Assembly: GCF_003430825.1 (NCBI RefSeq)
Contig: NZ_CP024047.1
Span: forward strand, 806,001 to 870,000
Origin: Natrarchaeobaculum sulfurireducens
GTDB taxonomy: Archaea > Halobacteriota > Halobacteria > Halobacteriales > Natrialbaceae
Direction of reading: 5' to 3'
DNA: 64,000 nt
The position numbers were made by a program, and so were the translations under genes. The notes below the pieces were generated by a model. It worked only from the letters and a program-made list of their open reading frames with translations. It did no database searches and was not told the DNA's origin. Below are positions 34,478 through 43,783 of this stretch, in pieces. Positions within the stretch are counted from its first letter, which is position 1, and each line of letters starts with the position of its first letter.

Positions 34478-34818
34478 GGGTCTTGCTCGGAATTCCACGT
34501 TAGATTTGGGATGATATAATTCCTGTGAACGCACAAGAGATCACTCTTAGAGAATTGTACACCCGGACGTAACTGAGGGTACCGATCTTATTGTAATGAT
34601 GTCATATTGGGATTATTTTCAAACTTCAATACCACTATTAGTCTATGTGTTTTCATCTCACCAAAATTGTGGTTGTGGGACCGTGAACTTTAGAACCAAG
34701 TTGAATACACCTTTTGATACCGATGTTTTGATTAGAAGAGGACCAGTAGTTATTGGTGTGTCGGCCTCAAGTCAGTTCAGAATACTATTCCAAGTCGTGC
34801 TCAAATAACATTTTGTAG
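34478..34818. other. AT-rich intergenic stretch ahead of GT61 gene
   Basis: 341 bp, low GC, between divergent genes (ParB-like on minus, GT61 on plus). It must hold both promoters, but several AT-rich runs prevent choosing a TATA box. No open frame with coding character was found. Confidence 0.5.
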
Positions 34819-36045
34819 ATGAACCCAACAAGTGTGGTCGTCAACAGTATACTCCAACTTCAACGCAAATACAGCAATGACGGCATGGTGCCGACACTTG
34901 AAGCGGTCAACACTCGAATTTATCGAGATTGGATCTTAAAAAAGGGGATCGTGTCGTCTTGGGTGGATCAACTTGATCCAATCTCGCAGGAAGAACTCGC
35001 ACTGGCGGAAGACACAGTTCGTTGTTCACCCATTGACGGTCGATACCAGAATGTCATTGTTAAGGATTCAGATACGCCCAATACACCGGACGACGCGTTT
35101 CGTCGTGAAGACGTTTCCGAACCTTTTGTGACGAGCTTTTCAGATGGGAGCGTTCTTGGTCCGTCAGGACTCGGCATAGTTGGTGAACGACCAATCGCCG
35201 ACACGGTAAGTGATCCATGGCATGAACGGCGGCGACTAGAGGTTGCGATTGCATCCGCTGGTGCAACACACGGTATTCGCTCAGCGCGTCGGCGATTGTT
35301 TTCTAGGTCCTCATCCACTTGCGGATCTATTTCGGCTTCGTCGACATATGAGGCTGTCACCCCAATCGTTCCGCAGTGGAAGAACTACTTTCATTGGACG
35401 GTTGAATGTCTTCTTCGAGTTCGGCCGCTAGAGGCCTATGCCCAGCATACTGGCATCCGTCCAACACTGTTGATACCTGCGTCACCAGCAGACTGGATGA
35501 TCGAAGGACTAAATGCTGTCGGATGGGCGGGACATACAGCGCGTCTTCGTGAACCGGCCGTCCACGCTTCAACTCTCGTTGTCCCATCTCATCCGGAACC
35601 GACACCTGCTGATTGTCAATGGCTTCAAGAAATGTTCGGTGTAGCAGATAAACAGGGTACCGAGCGGATATTCATTTCTAGAAATGATGCAACTCTTCGA
35701 CGAATAGTGAATGAATCTTCGGTTAAAAATGTACTCACCGAGTACAACATTCGCCCGGTCGTTTTGAGTGATATGACTGTTCATGAACAAGCATCATTAT
35801 TTGCTCAGGCGAGCCTAATCATTGCACCACATGGTGCAGGTCTAACCAACTGTGTGTTTAGTACTAACGCTACTGTCATCGAACTTTATGGACAAAAAAA
35901 AAGTACTACGTTTCAACGCATAGCCGAAGTCAATGGACTCAAGTATCGACGCCTTCGATGCCAGCCACAGCGAGTTGATCTTCGTGTTAATACAAACATG
36001 CTAGAAGAAGTAATCAAAGAAACAATTACTTCTTTAGAGCCATAG
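34819..36045 (+). CDS. family 61 glycosyltransferase (DUF563)
   Basis: 408 residues. The GT61/DUF563 domain is in the C-terminal half: WKNYFHWTVECLLRV (about 193-207), RIFISRNDATLRRIVNE, MTVHEQASLFAQASLIIAPHGAGLTNCVFS (about 316-345) and VIELYG. It should transfer a pentose, hexose or hexosamine to a glycan at the cytoplasmic membrane. It is AT-rich compared with surrounding genes, so probably transferred. It is followed after 71 bp by a GT2 gene on the same strand. Confidence 0.85.
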   Translation: MNPTSVVVNSILQLQRKYSNDGMVPTLEAVNTRIYRDWILKKGIVSSWVDQLDPISQEELALAEDTVRCSPIDGRYQNVIVKDSDTPNTPDDAFRREDVSEPFVTSFSDGSVLGPSGLGIVGERPIADTVSDPWHERRRLEVAIASAGATHGIRSARRRLFSRSSSTCGSISASSTYEAVTPIVPQWKNYFHWTVECLLRVRPLEAYAQHTGIRPTLLIPASPADWMIEGLNAVGWAGHTARLREPAVHASTLVVPSHPEPTPADCQWLQEMFGVADKQGTERIFISRNDATLRRIVNESSVKNVLTEYNIRPVVLSDMTVHEQASLFAQASLIIAPHGAGLTNCVFSTNATVIELYGQKKSTTFQRIAEVNGLKYRRLRCQPQRVDLRVNTNMLEEVIKETITSLEP

Positions 36046-36116
36046 CTAACAGATGTACTATAATGTAGAATTTAACTTAATACTCACGAATAATCAATTT
36101 ATTTCGTCGACATAGG

Positions 36117-37019
36117 ATGGTATACTCGAAGGCCGCTATCGTCGTCCCCGTCTACAACGACCCCGATGGTATTCAGACCACCCTCGAGTCCCTCCTCACC
36201 CAAACAACCTCCCATCAAATAGTTGTCGTCGATAACGACTCCACCGACCTTACCCCGGACATCGTCCGCTCCTACGAAACAGACCACGACCACCTCACTC
36301 TCCTCCACGAGACCGAGCTCCAGTCCTCTTACGCGGCCCGAAACACGGGCATCCGCAACACCGATAGCGACCTCCTCGCGTTCGTCGACGCGGACATGAC
36401 CGTCCCCGAGGACTGGCTCGAGTCCGCCCTCCACACCTTCCAAACCACAGACGCCGACTACATGGGCTGTAACGTCGAGCTCACCCCCCCAGAGAACCCA
36501 CCCCTCCCGGCCCGTTACGATCACCACACGGGCTTTCCCGTACAGCAGTACCTCGAGTCCCAGCACTTCGCCCCGACCTGTTGTCTGTTCGTCCGCCGAG
36601 CCGTCTTCGAGGACGTGGGGCTGTTCGACCATCGCCTCGAGTCCGGCGGTGACAAGGAGTTCGGCAACCGGGTTCACGACGCCGGATACGACCTCCACTT
36701 CGCCGAGGACGTGACGATGTACCACCCGACGAGAAACACCCTCCGTGCACACGCCAAAAAGGATCGTCGCGTCGGCCGCGGGCTCTGTCAGCTGCAACGC
36801 TATCACCCCGACCGCTACGGCACACCCGGCGTCCCACCAAGACCCAGCGGCATCAAACGCCCCGAGCGGGATCTTCCAACGAGCGACCGACTCTCCTTCG
36901 GTGCACTTTCGAGCACTCTCACCGCCGTTCGCGGACTGGGGTACTACGAGGAGTATCTCACCGGTGATCGGCACGAAGACCTCGAGGACGTTCCCCGACT
37001 CGAAAAGTCGGATATCTAA
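36117..37019 (+). CDS. family 2 glycosyltransferase
   Basis: 300 residues, GT-A fold. VVPVYNDPDGIQTTLESLL and VVDNDSTD form the nucleotide-sugar site, AFVDADMTVPEDWLE has the metal-binding DxD, and the acceptor-domain GGDKEFGNRVHDAGYDLHFAED is typical for soluble GT2 enzymes. No transmembrane segment is obvious. It belongs with the surrounding surface-glycan genes. A C-terminal fragment of a related gene is found at about 37950-38037. Confidence 0.88.
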   Translation: MVYSKAAIVVPVYNDPDGIQTTLESLLTQTTSHQIVVVDNDSTDLTPDIVRSYETDHDHLTLLHETELQSSYAARNTGIRNTDSDLLAFVDADMTVPEDWLESALHTFQTTDADYMGCNVELTPPENPPLPARYDHHTGFPVQQYLESQHFAPTCCLFVRRAVFEDVGLFDHRLESGGDKEFGNRVHDAGYDLHFAEDVTMYHPTRNTLRAHAKKDRRVGRGLCQLQRYHPDRYGTPGVPPRPSGIKRPERDLPTSDRLSFGALSSTLTAVRGLGYYEEYLTGDRHEDLEDVPRLEKSDI

Positions 37020-37180
37020 AAATGATGGAAAATCCGTTCATATCGACCGGAGCGGTGGAGTGAACTGACGAACGGACTGCCTGGCCACGATATCGGTTCA
37101 CCCCGGCGCGTTCGAGGTGTCCCGTTACGAGGAGTTCCGAGACCAGCTCGAGGCCGCAAAGCCGTCCCTCGAATCGGAGA

Positions 37181-37564
37181 TCAGTAACTCACGACCTCGA
37201 GATCGTCGACCGCATCGAAATCTGCGTCCCGCGTGACGAGTTGGCCGCCGTTGTGTCGACACACCGCCGCGATGAGGATGTCGCCGAGGTTGATCGGGGT
37301 GCCGTCCTCGAGCAACTCGGCTTCTATCGTGGCGGCCTCGCGAGCCACGGGCTCGGTGAGGTCCAACGGCTCGATCCAATCTAAGCCCGTCGTGACCCGT
37401 TCGATGCCGTCGCGTCCAGCAGACCGTGCTGCGCCCCGGTACGCTTCGAACAACGCGAGCGACGGTGCGAAAAACGGCTTCCCGTCGTGCTCCTCGAGGA
37501 ACGCCGCCGCGGCGTCCTCCTCGTTGAGGTAATCGACGAGAAACGTCGAATCGAAGACGATCAC
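37181..37564 (-). CDS. vapC: VapC-type PIN ribonuclease toxin
   Basis: 127 residues. PIN-domain acidic residues are visible: IVFDSTFLVDYL (first Asp), FEAYRG (Glu), and INLGDILIAAVC plus TRDADFD (later Asp residues). VapC toxins cut initiator tRNA or rRNA when freed from antitoxin. Its start overlaps the stop of the antitoxin gene by 4 bp (37561-37564), a normal toxin-antitoxin arrangement. It sits inside the glycosylation block. Confidence 0.88.
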   Translation of the reverse strand: MIVFDSTFLVDYLNEEDAAAAFLEEHDGKPFFAPSLALFEAYRGAARSAGRDGIERVTTGLDWIEPLDLTEPVAREAATIEAELLEDGTPINLGDILIAAVCRHNGGQLVTRDADFDAVDDLEVVSY

Positions 37565-37785
37565 TGCGTCTCACGCTCGCGGAGATCGTCGTCGAGTTGC
37601 TTGCGAGACGACTCGACTGCGTCCGCGAATCCGTCGACGTCTTTCATAGCACCGAATCCCTTCATGACATCGCGTTCCCCACCGGTGATCCGAAGAATCG
37701 TTTCGGTGAAGCTTTCATCCTCGCGCTTGTGCTCTTTCAGACTCTCGTAGGCGTCTTCCGTGATCGTTATCGTCTTCGTACCCAT
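37561..37785 (-). CDS. vapB: VapB-type antitoxin
   Basis: 74 residues. KTITITEDAYESLKEHKREDESFTETILRI is the AbrB-like or RHH-like DNA-binding part of haloarchaeal VapB antitoxins; the acidic C-terminus (FADAVESSRKQLDDDL) would cover the toxin. It is the first gene of the pair. TATAAATTTC on the minus strand near 37807-37816 is a plausible promoter. Confidence 0.85.
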   Translation of the reverse strand: MGTKTITITEDAYESLKEHKREDESFTETILRITGGERDVMKGFGAMKDVDGFADAVESSRKQLDDDLRERETQ

Positions 37786-37949
37786 ACACGTACTTGTACA
37801 CGTAGAAATTTATAATTCGCGGGCTATTCGAGGGGACGCTCGAGACTGAGGAATAATGCCGCGCTCACGAGACATCGCGAGGGATCAGTGAGCCGTAACC
37901 GTGCCATCGAACCCGCCACGCCTTCGACTACAGAATTCACCGATCTCCT

Positions 37950-38037
37950 CGCAGAACATGGGACTGCCGTCATCGCTGGCTTCCTCACCAGGGACCGACA
38001 CGAGAACTTCGAGGGCATGCCACGACTCGAAGAGTGA
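37950..38037 (+). pseudogene. C-terminal fragment of a family 2 glycosyltransferase
   Basis: Open frame ending LTRDRHENFEGMPRLEE-stop at 38037. This closely resembles the last residues of the GT2 gene at 36117 (LTGDRHEDLEDVPRLEKSDI). Upstream similarity fades quickly, and no start or GT-A core is present. It is probably the leftover of a duplicated or replaced glycosyltransferase. Confidence 0.5.
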
Positions 38038-38079
38038 GCGAACGCTCGAGGATACAGTACAAGACTGAAAACCCGTGCG

Positions 38080-39039
38080 TCAGTTGCCTGCCGCAGCGTC
38101 ACGGCCGGCAATCAACTCAGACCGATCGACATCGGCCAGCCCATAGAGATAGCCGAACCCGACTGCGGCGGTGAAAATAAAGATCGTCACGAGCTGTTTC
38201 ACCTTCGGGAGCGAGGGCTCGCGAAAGATACCCTTCAGCCGTGACGGCACGAACTCGAGCATCAGCTGTCCCAGATACTCGTTCTTGTCACCGGACGCCT
38301 CTGGCAACAGCAGGTCCATAATTCGCTTCGAGTACCCCTGCCAGAACGAGCGGAACACCAGCCACCGGAACTCCCCGCGATAGTCGAATAACTTGTGGTG
38401 AACCACGGCGTCGGTGTTGTAGATCACACCCTTGCCGTACTTGTTGGCCATCCGAATACAGACGGGCGCTTCGTGGGCCTGGATGTGCCGATCACCTTTC
38501 CGGCCGGTGTTCTCGTCGTACCCACCGACGTTCAGGAAGACATCACGACGATACGAAATATTCGACCCATACGTATTACGCAGCTCTTCCATATGCTCGC
38601 CCATCCCGCGTTCGTCACAGCCGACGAGCCAGTAGAACTCCGCGGGGAAGAAGTCGGGTTTCTCGGTCACCCAATCCGGTTTCACGTGCCCGCCGACCGC
38701 GATCGCGTCGCTCTCTTCGTACACTCGAGCCAACTCCGCCACCCAGTCCGCCTCGGCAACAGCGTCGTCGTCGATAAACGCCACGACCTCGCCAGTTGCG
38801 ATTTCGGCCCCACGCGTCCGACTGTAGGAGATACCCTGGTTCGTCTCGTTACAGTGTAAGACGACGCCCTCGAGGCCTCCGTAGTCGTCCTGAACGCGAT
38901 CGAAGACCTCCTCGTTGCCGTCGACGACGATAACGACCTCGAGCGGCTCGTAGGTTTGCTCGAGGACGCTGTCGACGCACTCGGAGAAGACGTCGTATCG
39001 TTCCATCGCGTACGTACAGATGACGACGGAGACCTTCAT
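38080..39039 (-). CDS. aglG: glycosyltransferase family 2, AglG-like
   Basis: 319 residues. The N-terminal GT-A domain has KVSVVICTYAMERYDVFSECV, VVIVVDGNEEV and VAFIDDDAVAEADWVAEL (DDD metal site). A single C-terminal hydrophobic segment (QLVTIFIFTAAVGFGYLYGL) anchors it to the membrane. The sequence resembles Haloferax AglG/AglI, which add hexuronic acid to the dolichol-linked N-glycan. The start at 39039 fits a leaderless mRNA from the TATA element at 39065-39075. It is divergent from aglB. Confidence 0.8.
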   Translation of the reverse strand: MKVSVVICTYAMERYDVFSECVDSVLEQTYEPLEVVIVVDGNEEVFDRVQDDYGGLEGVVLHCNETNQGISYSRTRGAEIATGEVVAFIDDDAVAEADWVAELARVYEESDAIAVGGHVKPDWVTEKPDFFPAEFYWLVGCDERGMGEHMEELRNTYGSNISYRRDVFLNVGGYDENTGRKGDRHIQAHEAPVCIRMANKYGKGVIYNTDAVVHHKLFDYRGEFRWLVFRSFWQGYSKRIMDLLLPEASGDKNEYLGQLMLEFVPSRLKGIFREPSLPKVKQLVTIFIFTAAVGFGYLYGLADVDRSELIAGRDAAAGN

Positions 39040-39064
39040 CGTCCGGTCGGTACCCACGAGCATT

Positions 39065-39194
39065 GAATAAGCCTTTTCGTTCGCTTGAGCCGACGTCAGC
39101 TGACCGAACGGGTGACAGTGTCGTGACTGTCAGGAAAATTGCGTGGTTTCCGTGGCGATATCAAAACACCGCGGATAGATGACAAGGCTTATTC
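39065..39194. promoter_or_regulatory. mirrored core promoters of aglG-like gene and aglB
   Basis: GAATAAGCCTT (39065-39075) and its exact complement AAGGCTTATTC (39184-39194) form an 11-bp inverted repeat. Each copy lies 25-26 bp before the start codon of the nearer divergent gene (39039 and 39219). The element reads as a BRE/TATA core used by both, giving leaderless transcripts and probably equal expression. Confidence 0.65.
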
Positions 39195-39218
39195 GTTACT
39201 TGGGTCTCGTTCGTGCTA

Positions 39219-42128
39219 ATGAGTACGGAAACCGAACGGATCGAGGAGGGAGCCGAAGCCTCGCTCCTCGAGCGGTGGGACGAGTGGTATCACATCCCCG
39301 TGATCGGGGTCGTGATGCTGTTTATGTTCCTGGTTCGTATCCAGGCCTACGATAATTTCGCGATGCGGGACGGCAGTCCGTCGCTCGCTGCGGTCGACTC
39401 CTGGTATCACTGGCGGACGATCGAGTGGACGGCCGAGAACTACCCGTCCACGATGCCGTACGAAATCTGGACGAGCTTCCCCGACGGTCGGTACGTCGGC
39501 CAGTTCGGGACGTTGTTCGACCAGCTTATCGTCACTGCGGCGATGATCGTCGGGCTCGGCGATCCATCCACTGAGACGCTCTATGCGGTCGCTCTGATCG
39601 CCGTTCCGGTGATGGCCGCACTGGTCGCGATCCCCGTCTTCTACATCGGGCGCCGACTCGGCGGAACTCTCGGCGGGATCGTCGCCGTCGTTCTCCTCGC
39701 GCTGGCACCTGGACAGTTCCTCCAGCGATCGACGACCGGACAGCTCCAGCACCACGTCGCCGAGGTCCTGTTCATGGCGATCGCGATCCTCGCGTTCATG
39801 ATCGCGCTTCGCGTCGCCGAACGCGAACAGCCGATCTACGAGCTAGTCGTCGACAAGGACTGGGACACGCTCAAACAACCCGCTATCTACAGCGCACTCG
39901 CAGGTATCGCACTCTCGCTGTACATCTGGGTCTGGCCACCCGGTGTGGTGTTGATCGGAATTTTCGCAGCATACTTCACGGTCCAGCTCTGTCTCGACTA
40001 CGTTCGAGGCGTATCGCCGGATCACGTCGCGTTCGTCGGTGTCGTTGGCCTCGGAGTTACGGCACTCGTGACGGCATTGCTGATCGAAGAGCCTGGTACC
40101 AGCGTGACGAGTTTCGGCTACCTACAGCCCGTCAGTGCTGCGCTCGTTGCCGTGGGATGTGCGTTTATGGCATGGTTTGCGCGCCAGTGGAACGCGTACG
40201 ACGCTGATCGACGCTACTACCCTGTTGCGATCGCGGGCCTGATCGTCGCCGTATTCGGGGCAATGGCGGTTGTTCTTCCAGATCTGTACAGTACGATCGT
40301 TGGTAACCTCACGAGTCGACTCTTGCCTCTCGACCCGGGCACAGGGGCGTTGACGATTCAGGAGGCCCAGCCTCCGGCGGACTTCACAGCTCACGTCTTC
40401 GACGAGTTTGGGACGGCGTTCTATACGATGTTAGCCGGACTCGGGCTCCTCGTTGCTCGCCCCTTCCTCGGCCGCGAGTTCCGTGCTGAGCACACGCTAA
40501 TCGTCGTTTGGTCGTTGTTCTTGATCAGTATGGCTGCGACCCAGATTCGCTTTGCTTACTACCTCGTCCTCGCGGTCGCAGTCGTCAATGCCATCTTCGT
40601 TGCAGACGTCGTCCGATTCTTCGATCTGGACATCCGAAGCGGCGTCGACTCGATCAGACAACTCGAGGGGTACCAAGTCATCGTCCTGCTCATGGTGGTC
40701 TTGCTCCTGTTCGCTCCGTTGCTTCCGCCGGTCGCCGCCGAAGACTCGACGGCGTGGGAGCGCGGCGAGATGGTCGGCCCACACAACGAGGCGATGGTCT
40801 GGGAGGATTCGAACCACTGGCTCAACGAGAACACGCCCGAGCCCGGAAACTGGGCAGGCGCCGGTTACGAGGATGAACTCGAGTACTTCGGCACCTATGA
40901 CATCCCTGACGATGGAACGTACGACTACCCAGAAGGGTCGTATGGCGTGATGTCGTGGTGGGACTACGGTCACCTAATCACTGTCCAGGGTGAACGGATT
41001 CCCCATTCGAATCCGTTCCAGTCGAACGCACGATCGTCGTCGGCGTTCCTGACCGCCGAGTCTGAAGAGCGATCCGAACTGATCCTCGATGCGATCGCCG
41101 CCGGCGAATCGCCCGACGACCACACCGACGAGGAACTCGAGGCGATGGCCGAGGATGCCGACGAATCGCACGAGCACATCCGCTACGTGATGATCGACGA
41201 TCTGATGGCCGGCGGGAAGTTCAACGCCATCGCGACGTGGACGGGCCCGGACCCAGCACACTACTCGACGCCCGAGGACGTCGAAGCGAACGAACAGATC
41301 GAACGTGACGAAGTCGCCGACCGATTCGCAACCGTCCCGTACGATAACACGACACTCTCGAAGCTGTACTTCGACGACGCTGTCGGGATGGAACACTACC
41401 GACTCGTCCACGAGAACGATCAGCGCATGCCGACGTTCGTGAGCTACGCGATCATCGACACCGACACCGATCAGGTCCTCCTCGGCGAAGGCGGCGACCC
41501 ACAGGTGTTCGTCAACCGGATGGTCGACGAACAGACGCAAATGGAACTCATGCAACTCGAGCAACACCCTGAGTTCGACGTCGAGGTCTTCGACGAACGT
41601 CAGGGCTCCGCAGTCGGCACGTACGAACGCGTCGAGGGCGCGACGCTCACTGGCAGTGTCGACGACGTCGGCGACGTCGAGGATGCAACCGTTAGCGCGG
41701 CCCTCGAGCTCGAAACCAACACGGATCGGGAGTTCACCTACGTCCAAGAGGCCGAACTCGCCGAGGACGGTAGCTTCGAACTGACCGTTCCGTACGCCAC
41801 CGACGACGAACTCGGCGTCGAGGACGGCTACACCGACAGCGCCGTCGAGGCGCTCGAGGAGTACACAGTCTCCGTCGTCGTCCCGAGCGATGACGGCTTC
41901 GAGGGCTATGAGGCCGAGACCGAGGTCCCCGAGACGGCAGTCGTCGAGGGTGAGACGGTCGACGTCGCGCTCGAAGAAGTCGAGTTCGACGACCCCGACG
42001 AGGTGACCGAGGAGGGTGACGTCGAGGACGATGACGCCGACCTCGAGGACGCCGAGGATGGCGAGGTTATCGAAGACGGTGAGGAAACCGACGAGACGCC
42101 GATCGGCGAAGCCCAGGCCGGCGACTGA
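39219..42128 (+). CDS. aglB: archaeal oligosaccharyltransferase
   Basis: 969 residues. The N-terminal half has about 13 transmembrane segments; the catalytic DxD-type loop is probably SLAAVDSWYHWRTIEW near residue 50. The STT3 signature SWWDYGHLITVQGER is at about residues 579-593. The C-terminal soluble domain ends in an acidic tail. AglB transfers dolichol-linked glycans to Asn in N-x-S/T of S-layer glycoprotein and archaellins on the outer membrane face. The start at 39219 is supported by the TATA element at 39184-39194. Confidence 0.95.
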   Translation: MSTETERIEEGAEASLLERWDEWYHIPVIGVVMLFMFLVRIQAYDNFAMRDGSPSLAAVDSWYHWRTIEWTAENYPSTMPYEIWTSFPDGRYVGQFGTLFDQLIVTAAMIVGLGDPSTETLYAVALIAVPVMAALVAIPVFYIGRRLGGTLGGIVAVVLLALAPGQFLQRSTTGQLQHHVAEVLFMAIAILAFMIALRVAEREQPIYELVVDKDWDTLKQPAIYSALAGIALSLYIWVWPPGVVLIGIFAAYFTVQLCLDYVRGVSPDHVAFVGVVGLGVTALVTALLIEEPGTSVTSFGYLQPVSAALVAVGCAFMAWFARQWNAYDADRRYYPVAIAGLIVAVFGAMAVVLPDLYSTIVGNLTSRLLPLDPGTGALTIQEAQPPADFTAHVFDEFGTAFYTMLAGLGLLVARPFLGREFRAEHTLIVVWSLFLISMAATQIRFAYYLVLAVAVVNAIFVADVVRFFDLDIRSGVDSIRQLEGYQVIVLLMVVLLLFAPLLPPVAAEDSTAWERGEMVGPHNEAMVWEDSNHWLNENTPEPGNWAGAGYEDELEYFGTYDIPDDGTYDYPEGSYGVMSWWDYGHLITVQGERIPHSNPFQSNARSSSAFLTAESEERSELILDAIAAGESPDDHTDEELEAMAEDADESHEHIRYVMIDDLMAGGKFNAIATWTGPDPAHYSTPEDVEANEQIERDEVADRFATVPYDNTTLSKLYFDDAVGMEHYRLVHENDQRMPTFVSYAIIDTDTDQVLLGEGGDPQVFVNRMVDEQTQMELMQLEQHPEFDVEVFDERQGSAVGTYERVEGATLTGSVDDVGDVEDATVSAALELETNTDREFTYVQEAELAEDGSFELTVPYATDDELGVEDGYTDSAVEALEEYTVSVVVPSDDGFEGYEAETEVPETAVVEGETVDVALEEVEFDDPDEVTEEGDVEDDDADLEDAEDGEVIEDGEETDETPIGEAQAGD

Positions 42129-42330
42129 GACGCCGTGAACTGACGATATCTCCGCTTTTTCGGTCGCCGCTCGCTTGCGTCGCTGTCTTACGCTGCTACC
42201 CGACTCTCACTTACTAGATCACCCCGCTCCCTATCCGATCTAAGAACTCTGCCATCCGTGATTCTTGACGCCAGGCGAGGGACCAAAATGCCGGCCCGTG
42301 ACTTTTCGGTATCGGACCACTGTCAGACGT

Positions 42331-42489
42331 ATGGCCATCAGACCACCGGTCGAGTGTCCCCTCTGTCACGACGATCTCGACCGCGACCAGAAACTCGAGG
42401 ACCACCTCGTCGGCACCCACTCGAAACGAACGCTGGCGAAGTTCGTCGTCTCGGAGACGGTCGCGATGAACGACGGCGACCTCGTCTGA
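42331..42489 (+). CDS. 52-residue C2H2-like zinc-finger protein
   Basis: CPLCHDDLDRDQKLEDHLVGTH fits C-x2-C-x12-H-x4-H. The protein is MAIRPPVE plus this finger and a short helix (KRTLAKFVVSETVAM). The start at 42331 is chosen because the upstream extension is basic and unlike the rest. Role unknown, probably nucleic-acid or protein binding. Confidence 0.7.
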   Translation: MAIRPPVECPLCHDDLDRDQKLEDHLVGTHSKRTLAKFVVSETVAMNDGDLV

Positions 42490-42673
42490 ACGGGGGCTCG
42501 TATCTCGTCGGGTACGGACGCCAGTCTCGAGTCTGACGTGGAACCGAGATACAGCAGGATTCGAGGGAGGTGCCTGTCGGTAATCGATGCGGACGATCTC
42601 GAGTCTGTCAATAAGTGAACTGGCTGGAGCCGGAACCAACGTTTATCAGCCTCTTCGTCCTATTCGAGGGTAG

Positions 42674-42949
42674 ATGGCGAGTGCTACCCGCAACGATCGC
42701 ACGGAGGGCGTAGAGTTCTACTATGAGAGCGACGGGAGTGTCACTGCCAAGGATATCGAGACGGGACTCGCCCGTGGCGGCGAAACGCGCGCGGAAGCGC
42801 TCGCGCAACTGGCCGAAGTTCTTGAGCTGCACGAGGGTGGCGGCGAACCGATCGACAATGCCGAAGAATTTCTTCGGAATGAGTTCGACCTCGAGCCTGA
42901 CGATCTCGCGGATGTCAACGAAGACGACCGGCCGGATTTCATGCGGTAA
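42674..42949 (+). CDS. hicB: HicB-family antitoxin
   Basis: 91 residues. The degenerate RNase-H-like HicB fold is visible: VEFYYESDGSVTAKDIETGLARGGETRAEALAQLAEVLEL in short, with key words SVTAKDIETGLA and ETRAEALAQL. The HicA toxin gene follows 3 bp after its stop. HicB normally neutralises HicA and represses the operon. Confidence 0.88.
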   Translation: MASATRNDRTEGVEFYYESDGSVTAKDIETGLARGGETRAEALAQLAEVLELHEGGGEPIDNAEEFLRNEFDLEPDDLADVNEDDRPDFMR

Positions 42950-42952
42950 CGG

Positions 42953-43198
42953 ATGGTCCGAACGACGTTCTCCGGTCGCGAGGTTGTGAAAGTGCTGACC
43001 TCGTTTGGCTACGTTCCTGTTTCGCACACTGGAAGCCACGTCCGGCTCCGATACGAGCATCCCGAAACGGGTGAAGTTCGTAACGTCGACGTCCCGCAAC
43101 ACCGTGAGATCAAAACTGGAACGCTTCGCTCGATCGCTGACCAGTGCGGCGCTGACGATTTTTATGAATGGTGTCGCTGGATCGACGAACATAACTGA
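42953..43198 (+). CDS. hicA: HicA-family mRNA interferase toxin
   Basis: 81 residues, dsRBD-like HicA. It has FSGREVVKVLTSFGYVP, the catalytic His in HTGSHVRLRY, and IKTGTLRSIADQCGADDFYEW near the C-terminus. HicA cleaves mRNA. It is translated directly after hicB. Confidence 0.9.
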   Translation: MVRTTFSGREVVKVLTSFGYVPVSHTGSHVRLRYEHPETGEVRNVDVPQHREIKTGTLRSIADQCGADDFYEWCRWIDEHN

Positions 43199-43592
43199 GT
43201 CTTCGTCTTGACTCATCGTAACAAACGATCTTTTCGAATCACTCGAGAATCCATGTCACAGATCCAGCACACCCAGGTTGATGTCTTCAGGTCGGAGATC
43301 GGGATCTTGAGCCCGGCGGCAGACCACAGCTCAGTCGAGTACAGGTGTCGCCTTCGCCACAAAAGTTGGCACGGTCGCAACCGTCACCGAAGACACGTGC
43401 GAACTGGTTGGTGACATGGGCTCTACAGGCCGGTAGATGGACGTCTTGGCAGACTTCAAGCGCCCCCAACTGGTTTCAAGTTCAAATCCACATTTCTGGC
43501 CCGATTTCGCGAACGCGAACCTCTGGATAGGGGGCCTGAAGTGTGCGTAAACGCCGCTATCGGGTGCAACTACAAAACGGCGAGAAACTGGA
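43199..43592. other. intergenic region before tRNA-Tyr, no supported gene
   Basis: 394 bp. Short frames exist on both strands, including a Cys-containing 60-residue frame at 43287-43469, but none shows family motifs. It may contain decayed mobile-element sequence. The 3' flank of the minus-strand tRNA-Tyr is at its right end. Confidence 0.4.
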
Positions 43593-43666
43593 TCCGCCCT
43601 CCCCGATTTGAACGGGGGGCAAGTCGATCTACAGTCGACTGCTCTACCAGTCTGAGCTAAGGGCGG
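43593..43666 (-). tRNA. tRNA-Tyr (anticodon GUA)
   Basis: 74 nt. The acceptor stem CCGCCCT pairs with AGGGCGG plus discriminator A, the D arm is GCTC/GAGC, the anticodon stem GTCGA/TCGAC encloses CTGTAGA (anticodon GTA), and the T arm CCCCG-TTCAAAT-CGGGG is standard. No intron is present and CCA is not encoded. It lies between the HicBA pair and cdrL. Confidence 0.97.
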
Positions 43667-43783
43667 TTACTCAATTGTAGCCGCCGAGGGAGACATAAGG
43701 GTTATCATTCTCGTCGACTCGCCCGGGATGAACGGAAGAATGATTGATATAGGATGGCTGTTAACACAGTAGCATCGGCTGGT

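Noticed and set aside
37079-37200. Plus-strand frame reading HPGAFEVSRYEEFRDQLEAAKPSLESEI
   Set aside because: The composition looks coding-like, but it has no start, overlaps the vapC 3' end and fits no known family; too short to call.
43287-43469. 60-codon Cys-containing minus-strand frame as a transposase remnant
   Set aside because: Cys spacing does not fit a TnpB zinc finger or any other family I recognise.
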